From the NCBI GenBank assembly GCA_002424865.1, contig DILC01000072.1, positions 1 through 11,247 on the forward strand: DNA of 11,247 bases, given 5' to 3'. Source of the stretch: Rhodocyclaceae bacterium UBA5602. Lineage in GTDB: Bacteria; Pseudomonadota; Gammaproteobacteria; Burkholderiales; Rhodocyclaceae. The position numbers and the translations under genes were made by a program. The notes beneath the pieces are model-generated. The model did not search any database. It saw only the letters and a list, made by a program, of their open reading frames with translations, and was not told the DNA's origin. Shown one piece after another: positions 1-6,476 of the stretch (the first letter of the stretch is position 1; each line of letters opens with the position of its first letter).

Positions 1-65
1 GGAGGGGGCGGGCCTTTATGCTGCCTTTCGCGTATTTCATCATCAGCGGGTGGTATTTGCTTGCC

Positions 66-929
66 ATGAGCGTCCGTTCTGATTGGTCTCGTTTATGGCC
101 GGCGCCGGGCAAGATCAACCTGTTTTTGCATGTCACCGGGCGGCGTGCCGATGGCTACCACTTGCTGCAAACCGTGTTCCGGTTTCTTGATCATGGCGAC
201 ACGCTGCGCTTTGGGCCGCGTGATGATGGTCGCATCGTTCTGGCCACCCCGTTGCCTGGTGTGCCCGATGCGCAGCATTTGGCCGTGCGTGCCGCGCATG
301 CTTTGCGCGAGGCGGCAGTACGGATTGATCCTGCTGCAGCCAGCTTGGGTGCGTGCCTGCAAGTGAAGAAGCGTTTGCCCTTGGGGGGGGGCTTGGGCGG
401 CGGCAGCTCGGATGCGGCAACGACCCTGATTGCGTTGAATCACCTGTGGGGCACGCGGTTGGGCCGCGAGCAATTAAAACGCATTGCCCTGCCGCTGGGC
501 GCCGATGTGCCTGTCTTTATTCATGGCCACACGGCCTTCGCTGAAGGCGTGGGCGAGGTGTTCACGGATGTCACGCCGTGTCCCGCGTGGTATTTGGTGC
601 TCATCCCGCCGGTGGCTGTGCCCACGGCGCAGATTTTCACTTCGCCCGGTCTGCGTCGCGATACGCTTGCCATTCTCCCCACGCAGTGGCATGACGGATT
701 TGGCCATAATGATCTGGAAAGCGTTGCGAGCGCGTTGTATCCCCAGGTGGCTGAGCATTTATCGTGGCTGCGGCAATGGGGGGATGCGCGCATGAGTGGC
801 TCCGGGGCGTGCTGTTTTGTCGCGTTTGAGAGCGCTGATGCAGCGCAAGAGGCATGGAAAAGCTTGCCATGCGGTATGGATGGATTCGTTGCGCAAGGAA
901 TGGATCAACATCCGTTGATTTTCATTTGA
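66..929 (+). CDS. ispE: 4-diphosphocytidyl-2-C-methyl-D-erythritol kinase
   Basis: IspE is the ATP-dependent cytosolic kinase that phosphorylates CDP-methylerythritol in the MEP pathway to isopentenyl diphosphate. The 287-residue protein shows the GHMP-kinase landmarks. An N-terminal PGKINLFLHV block has the conserved Lys at 16 and is followed by DGYH at 29-32. The glycine-rich ATP loop GGGLGGGSSDAAT lies at 107-119, GADVPVF with the catalytic Asp at 147, and the C-terminal MSGSGACCF at 243-251. I chose ATG 66 because family members begin 10-20 residues before the P-x-K-x-N motif. The frame stays open to an ATG at 18, but that adds 16 mostly hydrophobic residues. ATG 66 also overlaps a TGA in another frame (ATGA), as if coupled to an upstream gene. 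In related genomes lolB often precedes ispE, but the 65 upstream bases do not read convincingly as a LolB C-terminus. A run of nine G (383-391) encodes part of the ATP loop. The function is secure and the start less so. Confidence 0.95.
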   Translation: MSVRSDWSRLWPAPGKINLFLHVTGRRADGYHLLQTVFRFLDHGDTLRFGPRDDGRIVLATPLPGVPDAQHLAVRAAHALREAAVRIDPAAASLGACLQVKKRLPLGGGLGGGSSDAATTLIALNHLWGTRLGREQLKRIALPLGADVPVFIHGHTAFAEGVGEVFTDVTPCPAWYLVLIPPVAVPTAQIFTSPGLRRDTLAILPTQWHDGFGHNDLESVASALYPQVAEHLSWLRQWGDARMSGSGACCFVAFESADAAQEAWKSLPCGMDGFVAQGMDQHPLIFI

Positions 930-954
930 CACTTTGCAAAGAAATGACCATAAT
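926..954 (+). promoter_or_regulatory. Strong sigma70-type promoter for tRNA-Gln/prs
   Basis: A consensus -35 box TTGACA lies at 926-931, then exactly 17 bases, then CATAAT at 949-954 (five of six matches), then a GC-rich discriminator GCGCG at 955-959. That architecture is typical of bacterial stable-RNA promoters that respond to ppGpp. The -35 box contains the ispE stop codon (TGA 927-929). The spacer holds a perfect 10-base palindrome, CTTTGCAAAG, at 932-941. Transcription should start near 961 and run through the tRNA-Gln gene about 186 bases later. Promoter function is inferred from sequence only. Confidence 0.75.
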
Positions 955-1053
955 GCGCGTCCTTTCGTTGCACAACTTCTTCTTGGTTAATCGCCGGATG
1001 TAAAACTGTGCAGCGTCAGCGCGGTACGGCTGATTTATCGTTAGCGGTTTTTG

Positions 1054-1080
1054 CCAGCCTGTTCAGCCTGTTCAGGCTGG
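1054..1080 (+). repeat. Inverted repeat with a duplicated left arm upstream of tRNA-Gln
   Basis: CCAGCCTG (1054-1061) pairs perfectly with CAGGCTGG (1073-1080). A second copy of the left arm, CAGCCTG at 1064-1070, is part of a 9-base tandem repeat CAGCCTGTT and can pair with the same right arm, so two hairpins are mutually exclusive. No clear T-run follows, so it is not a good intrinsic terminator. If the promoter at 926-954 is used, the structure lies in the tRNA precursor leader. Confidence 0.6.
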
Positions 1081-1090
1081 TCATGTTTAA

Positions 1091-1117
1091 TTGCTAGCCG
1101 TTGTCAGTTGTTATATT
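1091..1117 (+). promoter_or_regulatory. Possible second, proximal promoter for tRNA-Gln
   Basis: TATATT at 1112-1117 (five of six to the -10 consensus) is followed by CGCG and lies about 30 bases before the tRNA. Its best -35 partner, TTGCTA at 1091-1096, is only 15 bases away. An alternative pairing is TTGTCA at 1101-1106 with GGTTAT at 1124-1129, 17 bases apart. Neither is as good as the promoter at 926-954. Confidence 0.3.
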
Positions 1118-1146
1118 CGCGTTGGTTATCCGCTTTTGTTTTTTAT

Positions 1147-1223
1147 TGGGGAGTCGCCAAGTTGGTTAAGGCACTGGATTTTGATTCCAGCATGCGAAGG
1201 TTCGAATCCTTCCTCCCCAGCCA
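1147..1223 (+). tRNA. tRNA-Gln, anticodon TTG
   Basis: A full cloverleaf can be drawn over 77 bases. The acceptor stem TGGGGAG (1147-1153) pairs with CTCCCCA (1213-1219), followed by discriminator G and an encoded CCA (1221-1223). The D stem is GCC/GGC (1156-1158, 1170-1172). The anticodon stem CTGGA/TCCAG (1174-1178, 1186-1190) holds a seven-base loop with anticodon TTG at 1181-1183. The T stem is GAAGG/CCTTC with loop TTCGAAT. TTG reads CAA and CAG (glutamine). The weak first U-A pair of the acceptor stem is a known feature of glutamine tRNAs. It sits between ispE and prs, a placement common in Betaproteobacteria. Confidence 0.97.
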
Positions 1224-1248
1224 CGAATTACCTCCAGACTCATCCCCC

Positions 1249-1270
1249 GATCACGATTTTGATCACGATT
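1249..1270 (+). repeat. 10-base direct repeat between tRNA-Gln and prs
   Basis: GATCACGATT occurs at 1249-1258 and again at 1261-1270, separated by TT. The period of 12 bases is close to one helical turn. It lies 26 bases after the tRNA and about 40 bases before prs, in what is probably the prs leader. The role is unknown. Confidence 0.7.
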
Positions 1271-1288
1271 GGCAGGCGTTTTCCTGCC
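1271..1288 (+). promoter_or_regulatory. Stem-loop in the prs leader
   Basis: GGCAGG (1271-1276) pairs with CCTGCC (1283-1288) across the six-base loop CGTTTT. No T-run follows, so it does not look like an intrinsic terminator. It ends about 20 bases before the prs start, close enough to affect ribosome access, or it may act in processing the tRNA away from the prs message. It is a prediction from sequence only. Confidence 0.45.
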
Positions 1289-1309
1289 GCAGCCTTTGAG
1301 CAGATGGAT

Positions 1310-2260
1310 ATGTCATACGACAGCCTGATGGTTTTTACTGGCAACGCCAATCCAAGACTGGCTGCCGATGTGGTCAAGCGCCTCAACATGTCACTCGGGC
1401 GGGCGAATGTCGGCCGCTTCTCTGACGGCGAGGTTAACGTTGAGATATTAGAGCATGTGCGCGGACAGGATGTGTTCATCCTGCAGTCGACCTGCCACCC
1501 GACAAACGACAATTTGATGGAATTGATGGTCATGGTCGATGCCTTAAAGCGCGCATCGGCTGGCCGTATCACCGCCGCCATCCCATATTTTGGCTACGCT
1601 CGGCAAGACCGCCGTTCACGCTCGGCGCGCGTGGCCATTACCGCCAAAGTGGTTGCCAATATGCTGCAAGCCGTTGGCGTGCAGCGCTTGTTAACCGTCG
1701 ATCTGCATGCCGACCAGATCCAGGGCTTTTTCGACATTCCCGTCGATAACATTTACGCTGCGCCAATTTTGCTGGGCGACATCTGGAAGCAGCAGCATGA
1801 AGACCTGCTCGTTGTCTCACCCGATGTGGGCGGTGTGGTGCGCGCGCGGGCTTTGGCCAAGCGCCTGGACTCTGACCTGGCGATTATCGACAAGCGCCGC
1901 CCCAAGGCCAATGTGTCTGAAGTCATGAACATCATTGGCGACGTGGCAGGGCGCACCTGCGTCATCATGGACGATATGGTGGATACGGCCGGTACGCTGT
2001 GCAAGGCCTCGCAAGCATTAAAAGAGCAGGGCGCCAAGAAAGTCCTGGCTTACTGTACGCACCCCGTGCTGTCCGGCAGCGCGGTTGCGCGCATTACCGA
2101 TTCCGACATTGATGAGTTGGTCGTTACCGATACGATACCCCTTTCACCCGAGGCGGCTGCCTGCGGGCGCATCCGCCAGATTTCGATTGCCGAATTACTG
2201 GCTGAGACCATGGTGCGTATCAGTAATGAGGCGTCCGTTTCTTCCTTGTTCATTGATTAG
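1310..2260 (+). CDS. prs: Ribose-phosphate pyrophosphokinase (PRPP synthase)
   Basis: Prs transfers pyrophosphate from ATP to ribose 5-phosphate, making PRPP for purine, pyrimidine, histidine, tryptophan and NAD synthesis. The 316-residue class I enzyme begins with MSYDSLMVFTGNANP, the usual betaproteobacterial start. It carries FSDGE, the flexible ATP loop around 98-108 (RQDRRSRSARV), DLHADQIQGFF from about 131, the catalytic KRRPKANV loop from Lys 195, and the PRPP-binding VIMDDMVDTAGT at 218-229. Family members usually have Pro rather than Ser at position 103 of the flexible loop. ATG 1310 has a weak GAG nine bases upstream. ATG 1304, two codons earlier, is the alternative. The frame stays open back to 1091, but that stretch reads through the tRNA and is not coding. 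Expression probably depends on the promoter at 926-954 or on one I could not find. Confidence 0.96.
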   Translation: MSYDSLMVFTGNANPRLAADVVKRLNMSLGRANVGRFSDGEVNVEILEHVRGQDVFILQSTCHPTNDNLMELMVMVDALKRASAGRITAAIPYFGYARQDRRSRSARVAITAKVVANMLQAVGVQRLLTVDLHADQIQGFFDIPVDNIYAAPILLGDIWKQQHEDLLVVSPDVGGVVRARALAKRLDSDLAIIDKRRPKANVSEVMNIIGDVAGRTCVIMDDMVDTAGTLCKASQALKEQGAKKVLAYCTHPVLSGSAVARITDSDIDELVVTDTIPLSPEAAACGRIRQISIAELLAETMVRISNEASVSSLFID

Positions 2261-2281
2261 TTTTTAAGCAAAACCGATGAC

Positions 2282-2299
2282 AGTCCTCACAGGATTTTT
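2282..2299 (+). terminator. Weak candidate terminator or attenuator after prs
   Basis: TCCT (2284-2287) pairs with AGGA (2291-2294) over a three-base loop. One G-T and one A-T pair extend the stem, and five T (2295-2299) follow directly. The stem is short, so read-through into rplY is likely. A second hairpin, CCTTGCC (2304-2310) with GGCAAGG (2319-2325), follows without a T-run. Confidence 0.3.
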
Positions 2300-2303
2300 A
2301 ACC

Positions 2304-2325
2304 CCTTGCCTGGTCGCGGGCAAGG
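2304..2325 (+). promoter_or_regulatory. Hairpin in the rplY leader
   Basis: CCTTGCC (2304-2310) and GGCAAGG (2319-2325) form a perfect seven-base-pair stem with an eight-base loop. It ends 21 bases before the rplY ribosome binding site AGGAG (2347-2351). Leader structures often control ribosomal protein genes, but nothing here shows that this one does. Confidence 0.4.
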
Positions 2326-2357
2326 ATATTGCCGTGTAGTTTGATCAGGAGTAAGCC

Positions 2358-2984
2358 ATGCAACTAGAATTTAACGCAGCAAAACGCGATGGACAGGGCA
2401 CTGGAGCGAGCCGCCGCCTGCGTCGCACGGGCCGTGTGCCTGCCATTATTTATGGTGGTGCAGGCGCGCCACAGCAAATTGATATTGATCACAACGAGCT
2501 GTTTCAACTGCTCCGCAAAGAGGCATTTTACTCCTCCGTGCTGACCGCCAATGTGGATGGTGCCAAAGAATCCTGCATTTTGCGTGACGTACAGCGCCAC
2601 CCGTACCGCCAGGTTATTTTGCATGCTGACTTTCAGCGCGTGGATGCCACCCACAAACTCCATCAAAAAGTCCCGCTGCATTTTGTGAATGCAGATATCG
2701 CCCCCGGCGCTAAATTGGGTGGTGGCATTGTGCAGCATGTGATGACTGATATTGAAGTGCGCTGCTTGGCCAAAGACTTGCCGAGCTTTATTGAAGTCGA
2801 CCTGAAGGACCTGGCACTTGGCCATTCGCTGCATGTATCGCAACTGGCCTTGCCCGCCGGCGTTGAAGCCATCATGCACAAAGGTGAAGATCCCGTTGTG
2901 GCCACCATATTGACCGTGCGCGGCAGCGAGGCCGATGCTGAAGAGACACCTGCTGCAGAGGCAACACCTGCTGCCAAGAAGTAA
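2358..2984 (+). CDS. rplY: 50S ribosomal protein L25 / general stress protein Ctc (bL25)
   Basis: bL25 binds 5S rRNA in the large ribosomal subunit. This is the long Ctc/TL5-type form of 208 residues, not the roughly 94-residue form of E. coli. The N-terminal 5S-binding domain (about 1-95) contains RRLRRTGRVPAIIYGG and later RDVQRHPYRQVILHADFQRV. The C-terminal TL5 beta domain (about 98-190) includes VPLHFVN and EVRCLAKDLPSFIEVDL. The protein ends in an acidic, alanine-rich, probably disordered tail ending in KK. ATG 2358 has an excellent AGGAG at 2347-2351, six bases upstream. It lies between prs and pth as in many proteobacteria, where rplY and pth often share a transcript. Confidence 0.96.
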   Translation: MQLEFNAAKRDGQGTGASRRLRRTGRVPAIIYGGAGAPQQIDIDHNELFQLLRKEAFYSSVLTANVDGAKESCILRDVQRHPYRQVILHADFQRVDATHKLHQKVPLHFVNADIAPGAKLGGGIVQHVMTDIEVRCLAKDLPSFIEVDLKDLALGHSLHVSQLALPAGVEAIMHKGEDPVVATILTVRGSEADAEETPAAEATPAAKK

Positions 2985-3007
2985 TGTGGTGAGCCGCTGG
3001 TGAGCTA

Positions 3008-3634
3008 TTGGTGACGGCTCCGGTGCAAACCTCGGTGCGCCCGCAATTACGCTTGATAGTCGGCCTGGGCAACCCCGGCGCTGACTATGCCAAAACCCGG
3101 CACAATGCCGGGTTTTGGTTTTGTGAGCAGCTGGCAGGCGCGCTCGGCACAACCTTGAAAAAGGAACCGCGCTTTCATGGCGTCGCCGGGCAGGCGCACC
3201 CGGCAGGCGTGTGGCTGCTGTTGCCACAAACATTCATGAACCGTTCAGGTCAGGCAGTCCGCGCTTTGATGCAGTTTTATCGCATCACACCCGCTGAAAT
3301 GCTGGTGGTGCATGATGAGCTGGATATTCCTCCAGGGCAGATGCGCCTCAAATTTGGCGGCGGCCTGGGCGGGCATAACGGTTTGAAAGACATCACCGCG
3401 CAACTCGGCACGCAGGATTATTGGCGCTTGCGCATCGGCATTGGTCATCCGGGCGACCGGAACGAAGTCGTCAATTATGTATTAAAGCCGCCGCGCAAGG
3501 AAGAACAGTCCGAAATAGACGCGGCTATCCACACGGCACTTGCGGCATGGCCGCAACTCGCGCGGGGTGAGTTCGAAGCCGCCACGCAGCGCATCAACTC
3601 TAAACCCGTCGCTATCAACAAAGGAAATTCATGA
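3008..3634 (+). CDS. pth: Peptidyl-tRNA hydrolase
   Basis: Pth cleaves the ester bond of peptidyl-tRNAs that drop off the ribosome, recycling tRNA. The bacterial Pth1 residues are present: Asn 22 in GLGNPG, catalytic His 32 in TRHNAG, Asn 78 in TFMN, Asp 103 in HDELD, and GGHNGLKD at 121-128. The loop before that reads GGGLGG where many proteobacterial enzymes have GGGHGG. The start is not ATG: TGA at 2990-2992 is in frame, and no in-frame ATG occurs before conserved sequence. TTG 3008 and GTG 3011 are the best candidates, with GGTGA at 2999-3003 as ribosome binding site. GTG 3023 and GTG 3035 are also possible and would be closer to the usual length of about 195. The gene follows rplY by 23 bases and its TGA overlaps the ychF ATG (ATGA), implying coupled translation. 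Confidence 0.95.
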   Translation: MVTAPVQTSVRPQLRLIVGLGNPGADYAKTRHNAGFWFCEQLAGALGTTLKKEPRFHGVAGQAHPAGVWLLLPQTFMNRSGQAVRALMQFYRITPAEMLVVHDELDIPPGQMRLKFGGGLGGHNGLKDITAQLGTQDYWRLRIGIGHPGDRNEVVNYVLKPPRKEEQSEIDAAIHTALAAWPQLARGEFEAATQRINSKPVAINKGNS

Positions 3635-4722
3635 GCCTCAAATGCGGCATCGTTGGCCTGCCTAATGTGGGCAAATCCACCCTGTTCAATGCCCTGACCA
3701 AATCTGGCATTGCGGCAGAAAACTATCCCTTTTGCACCATCGAGCCGAATGTCGGCATCGTCGAGGTGCCGGATCCGCGGCTGGCAGCCTTGTCCGCCAT
3801 CATCAAGCCGCAAAAGATTCAGCCCGCGATTGTTGAGTTTGTCGATATTGCCGGTTTGGTTGCTGGCGCCAGCAAGGGTGAAGGCTTGGGCAACCAGTTC
3901 CTTGCCAACATCCGCGAGACTGACGCCATTGTGCATGTGGTGCGCTGTTTTTCCGACGACAATGTGGTGCATGTGGCGGGCAAGGTTGATCCTTTATCCG
4001 ACATTGAAGTAATCGACACAGAACTGGCGCTGGCCGACATGGGGGTGGTTGAGAAGGCGCTTCTTCGCAACAAAAAACTTGCCAATTCGGGCGACAAGGA
4101 TGGCAAGCTGTTATGCGCGGTGCTGGAAAAATGTATCGTCCAGCTTGATCAAGCCCGCGCTGTGCGCGCGCTTGATCTATCCAAAGAGGAACTTGCGCTG
4201 CTCAAGCCCTTGTGCCTGATTACCGCCAAGCCCGTGCTGTATGTCGCCAATGTCAAGGAAGGCGGGTTCGAGAACAACCCCTATCTGGAGGCGGTACGCG
4301 CGCACGCGGCCAGCGAAAAAGCCGAAGTGGTCATGATTTGTGCGGCAATTGAAGCAGAAATTGCTGAGCTGGAAGATGAGGAAAAGCAGATGTTCCTTAC
4401 CGATTTAGGCTTGGATGAACCGGGTCTGAACCGGCTGATTCGCGGCGCTTACAAGCTGCTCGGCCTGCAAACCTATTTCACCGCAGGCGTCAAGGAAGTG
4501 CGCGCGTGGACAATTCATGCCGGTGACACCGCTCCGCAAGCCGCTGGGGTGATCCATACCGATTTTGAAAAAGGCTTCATCCGCGCGCAGACCATCAGTT
4601 TTGAAGATTTCATCACCTACAAAGGCGAAGCCGGAGCAAAAGAAGCGGGCAAGATGCGCGCTGAAGGCAAGGAATATGTGGTGAAAGACGGCGATGTGTT
4701 GAATTTTCTGTTTAACGTCTAG
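3631..4722 (+). CDS. ychF: Redox-responsive ATPase YchF/EngD (Obg family)
   Basis: YchF is a universally conserved Obg-family P-loop NTPase that binds ribosomes and, unlike its relatives, prefers ATP to GTP. In E. coli it is linked to oxidative-stress control. The 363 residues match the E. coli length. The P-loop GLPNVGKS lies at 9-16, the switch I region YPFCTIEPN at 32-40, and DIAGL at 72-76. The G4 position reads NVKE (207-210) instead of NKxD, which fits the relaxed base specificity. A coiled-coil insertion is followed by a C-terminal TGS domain ending in VKDGDVLNFLFNV. The start is firm, with AAGGA at 3621-3625 placed five bases before ATG, overlapping the pth stop. A pth-ychF pairing is one of the most conserved in bacteria. 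Confidence 0.97.
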   Translation: MSLKCGIVGLPNVGKSTLFNALTKSGIAAENYPFCTIEPNVGIVEVPDPRLAALSAIIKPQKIQPAIVEFVDIAGLVAGASKGEGLGNQFLANIRETDAIVHVVRCFSDDNVVHVAGKVDPLSDIEVIDTELALADMGVVEKALLRNKKLANSGDKDGKLLCAVLEKCIVQLDQARAVRALDLSKEELALLKPLCLITAKPVLYVANVKEGGFENNPYLEAVRAHAASEKAEVVMICAAIEAEIAELEDEEKQMFLTDLGLDEPGLNRLIRGAYKLLGLQTYFTAGVKEVRAWTIHAGDTAPQAAGVIHTDFEKGFIRAQTISFEDFITYKGEAGAKEAGKMRAEGKEYVVKDGDVLNFLFNV

Positions 4723-4757
4723 TTATTTGCAAAATATCTTTTGTTCAAGGTTGAAAA

Positions 4758-5348
4758 TTGTTCCACGTCGTTTTAGTCGCGCCGGAAATTCCGCCCAACA
4801 CGGGCAATGCGATTCGTTTGTGTGCCAACACGGGGGCGCGTTTGCATCTGGTCGAGCCGCTGGGGTTTGATTTATCCGCAGCCCAGCTGCGGCGTGCGGG
4901 GATGGATTATGCCGAGTTGGCCGTGGTGACTGTGCATGCGGACTGGGCTGCATGCTGCGAAGCGCTCGTCGCAGCGGGTGCTATGCGGTTTTTTGCGCTG
5001 ACAACCCAGGGGCAACGCCGTTATGCCAACGCGCCCCGGGGGAAGGTCCCTCGGGATGCCGACGTTCCAGCCGAGTTGCCTAATGTCGATGCGCCCAATG
5101 CGAATGTTGCCAATGGGGTGGCCAAGCCGTCCCTCAGCAAGGGCGCACCGCGATTCTTGCCCAATGACGTGTTTGTTTTTGGTTCCGAGACGCGAGGCTT
5201 GCCCGCGCATGTGCTCAAAGATATTGCGCCGGAGAACCGGCTGCGTTTGCCGCTCATGCCGGGCAACCGCAGCTTGAATTTATCCAATACCGTCGCGATT
5301 GTGGTGTATGAAGCCTGGCGGCAGCAGGGTTTTGCGGGCGGGGCTTGA
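4758..5348 (+). CDS. trmL: tRNA (cytidine/uridine-34-2'-O)-methyltransferase with a central insert
   Basis: TrmL methylates the 2'-hydroxyl of the wobble base C34/U34 in certain leucine tRNAs, using S-adenosylmethionine. The protein is a SPOUT knotted methyltransferase. It opens with MFHVVLVAPEIPPNTGN, continues with IRLCANTG, and has FGSETRGLP at 141-149 and the knot region LPLMPGNRSLNLSNTVAIVV from about 164. The start must be TTG 4758, because an in-frame TGA lies at 4752-4754 and the family motif begins at once. AAGG (4747-4750) is seven bases upstream. At 196 residues it is about 39 longer than E. coli TrmL (157). The excess lies at about residues 89-132, rich in Pro, Asn, Ala, Val and Asp, between the ALTTQG strand and the FGSETRG motif. 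It follows ychF by 35 bases and converges on gpsA. Confidence 0.92.
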   Translation: MFHVVLVAPEIPPNTGNAIRLCANTGARLHLVEPLGFDLSAAQLRRAGMDYAELAVVTVHADWAACCEALVAAGAMRFFALTTQGQRRYANAPRGKVPRDADVPAELPNVDAPNANVANGVAKPSLSKGAPRFLPNDVFVFGSETRGLPAHVLKDIAPENRLRLPLMPGNRSLNLSNTVAIVVYEAWRQQGFAGGA

Positions 5349-5396
5349 GTTTTGTGGGGGGGGCTGCGCCTGTTGGCTGAATGGCCGTTGTGACGC

Positions 5397-6419
5397 TTAC
5401 TCAGGACCCGCGTCCCGCGCCATGAGTTGCTGTACGGTTTCCCGTGGGGAGGCCTTGCCCGCCAGAAGTTGAGCAACCGCTGTGGTAATGGGCATGTTGA
5501 CGCCCATGTCGGCGGCACGCTGGGCGACTTCACGGGCGGTGGAGATGCCTTCTGCAACATGCCCCAGGCTGCTTTGGATGTCGGCGAGCGTACGTCCTTC
5601 GGCAAGCAATAAACCCACTCGCCGATTGCGCGATAAATCACCTGTGCAGGTGAGGATCAAGTCGCCCAAACCTGTTAGCCCCGTGAAGGTGTCGCGGTGT
5701 GCGCCAAGCGCTGTGCCAAAACGGGTGATTTCAACCAGGCCACGCGTAATGAGCGCCGCGCGTGCGTTATTCCCCAGGCCTAAACCATCGCTCACGCCTG
5801 TGGCGATGGCCATGATGTTCTTCGCCGCGCCGCCGACTTCCGCGCCGATCAGGTCATCATTGGCATAAATGCGCACATGGCCGCCGTGCAAGGCATGGGC
5901 AAATTGTGTGGCAAAGGCCATATCCGGCGAGGCCAGGGTCAGCGCGGTGGGCAGCCCGCGGGCGACTTCCAGGGCAAAGCTCGGGCCCGTGAGCGCGCCG
6001 TAAGCGTGGGCTGCGGCCTGCCGCGGGTGGGCAGAAAAAACCTCGGCCACCAGTTGGTGCGGCAATTTGCCGGTGGCCGCTTCCAGACCTTTGCACAGCC
6101 AAATAAAGGGCGGCATGGCGCTGCCTGTACTGGTTGTCGAGTATTGCTGTTGCAGGCGCTCAAGCAAAGGGCGCAAGCCGGCCAGCGGCGTGGCCAGGAT
6201 GAGGAGTTCAGCGTTGGCAATGGCGGCGGTGAGGTTGCTGTGAATTTCCAGCGAATCCGGGAAGGGGCAGCCGGGCAAGTAACGCTGGTTTTCACGCTGC
6301 GTTTGCATCTGTGCAACTTGTGCTTCGTCCCTCGCCCACAGGCGTACCGAATGGCGTGCGGCAAACGCAATTGCTGCAGCGGTGCCCCAGGCGCCGGCGC
6401 CCAATACGCTTATTTGCAT
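5397..6419 (-). CDS. gpsA: Glycerol-3-phosphate dehydrogenase [NAD(P)+]
   Basis: GpsA reduces dihydroxyacetone phosphate to sn-glycerol 3-phosphate, the backbone for membrane phospholipids, in the cytosol. The 340-residue protein starts with a Rossmann fold whose dinucleotide loop is GAGAWGT (7-13). CKGLE lies at 109-113, LTGPSFALEVARGLPTA at 143-159, and the catalytic-Lys segment GGAAKNIMAIATG (Lys 200) leads into SDGLGLGNNARAALITRGL. GLTGLGDLILTCTGDLSRNR follows from 247. Residues Lys 110 and Lys 200 fit the expected catalytic pair. ATG at 6419 is placed just before the Rossmann strand as usual, although no clear ribosome binding site precedes it. It is the last gene of the minus-strand cluster, 57 bases after the SH3 gene, and converges on trmL with a 48-base gap. 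Confidence 0.97.
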   Translation of the reverse strand: MQISVLGAGAWGTAAAIAFAARHSVRLWARDEAQVAQMQTQRENQRYLPGCPFPDSLEIHSNLTAAIANAELLILATPLAGLRPLLERLQQQYSTTSTGSAMPPFIWLCKGLEAATGKLPHQLVAEVFSAHPRQAAAHAYGALTGPSFALEVARGLPTALTLASPDMAFATQFAHALHGGHVRIYANDDLIGAEVGGAAKNIMAIATGVSDGLGLGNNARAALITRGLVEITRFGTALGAHRDTFTGLTGLGDLILTCTGDLSRNRRVGLLLAEGRTLADIQSSLGHVAEGISTAREVAQRAADMGVNMPITTAVAQLLAGKASPRETVQQLMARDAGPE

Positions 6420-6476
6420 GAGGTATGGCCCATGGCGGTTTTAGCGGAAATCCGGCAGCTTGCCATCATCATGTTT

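Noticed and set aside
18..65. Sixteen-residue extension of ispE from ATG 18
   Set aside because: It is hydrophobic, has no family counterpart, and GGAGG at 1-5 is too far from ATG 18 to argue strongly for it. It remains possible.
1..82. Possible end of a lolB gene before ispE
   Set aside because: No frame gives a convincing LolB C-terminus. The ATGA overlap at 66-69 is suggestive only.
1091..1309. In-frame N-terminal extension of prs running through the tRNA gene
   Set aside because: The sequence encodes tRNA-Gln, the translated part resembles nothing in Prs, and the family start lies at 1310.
2364..3233. Long open frame of 289 codons on the minus strand across rplY and pth
   Set aside because: It is antisense to two certain genes, has no recognisable domain or ribosome binding site, and is explained by the codon usage of the real genes.
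4723..4757. Terminator between ychF and trmL
   Set aside because: CAAAA/TTTTG (4730-4734, 4739-4743) is only a weak A-T stem without a T-run beyond it.
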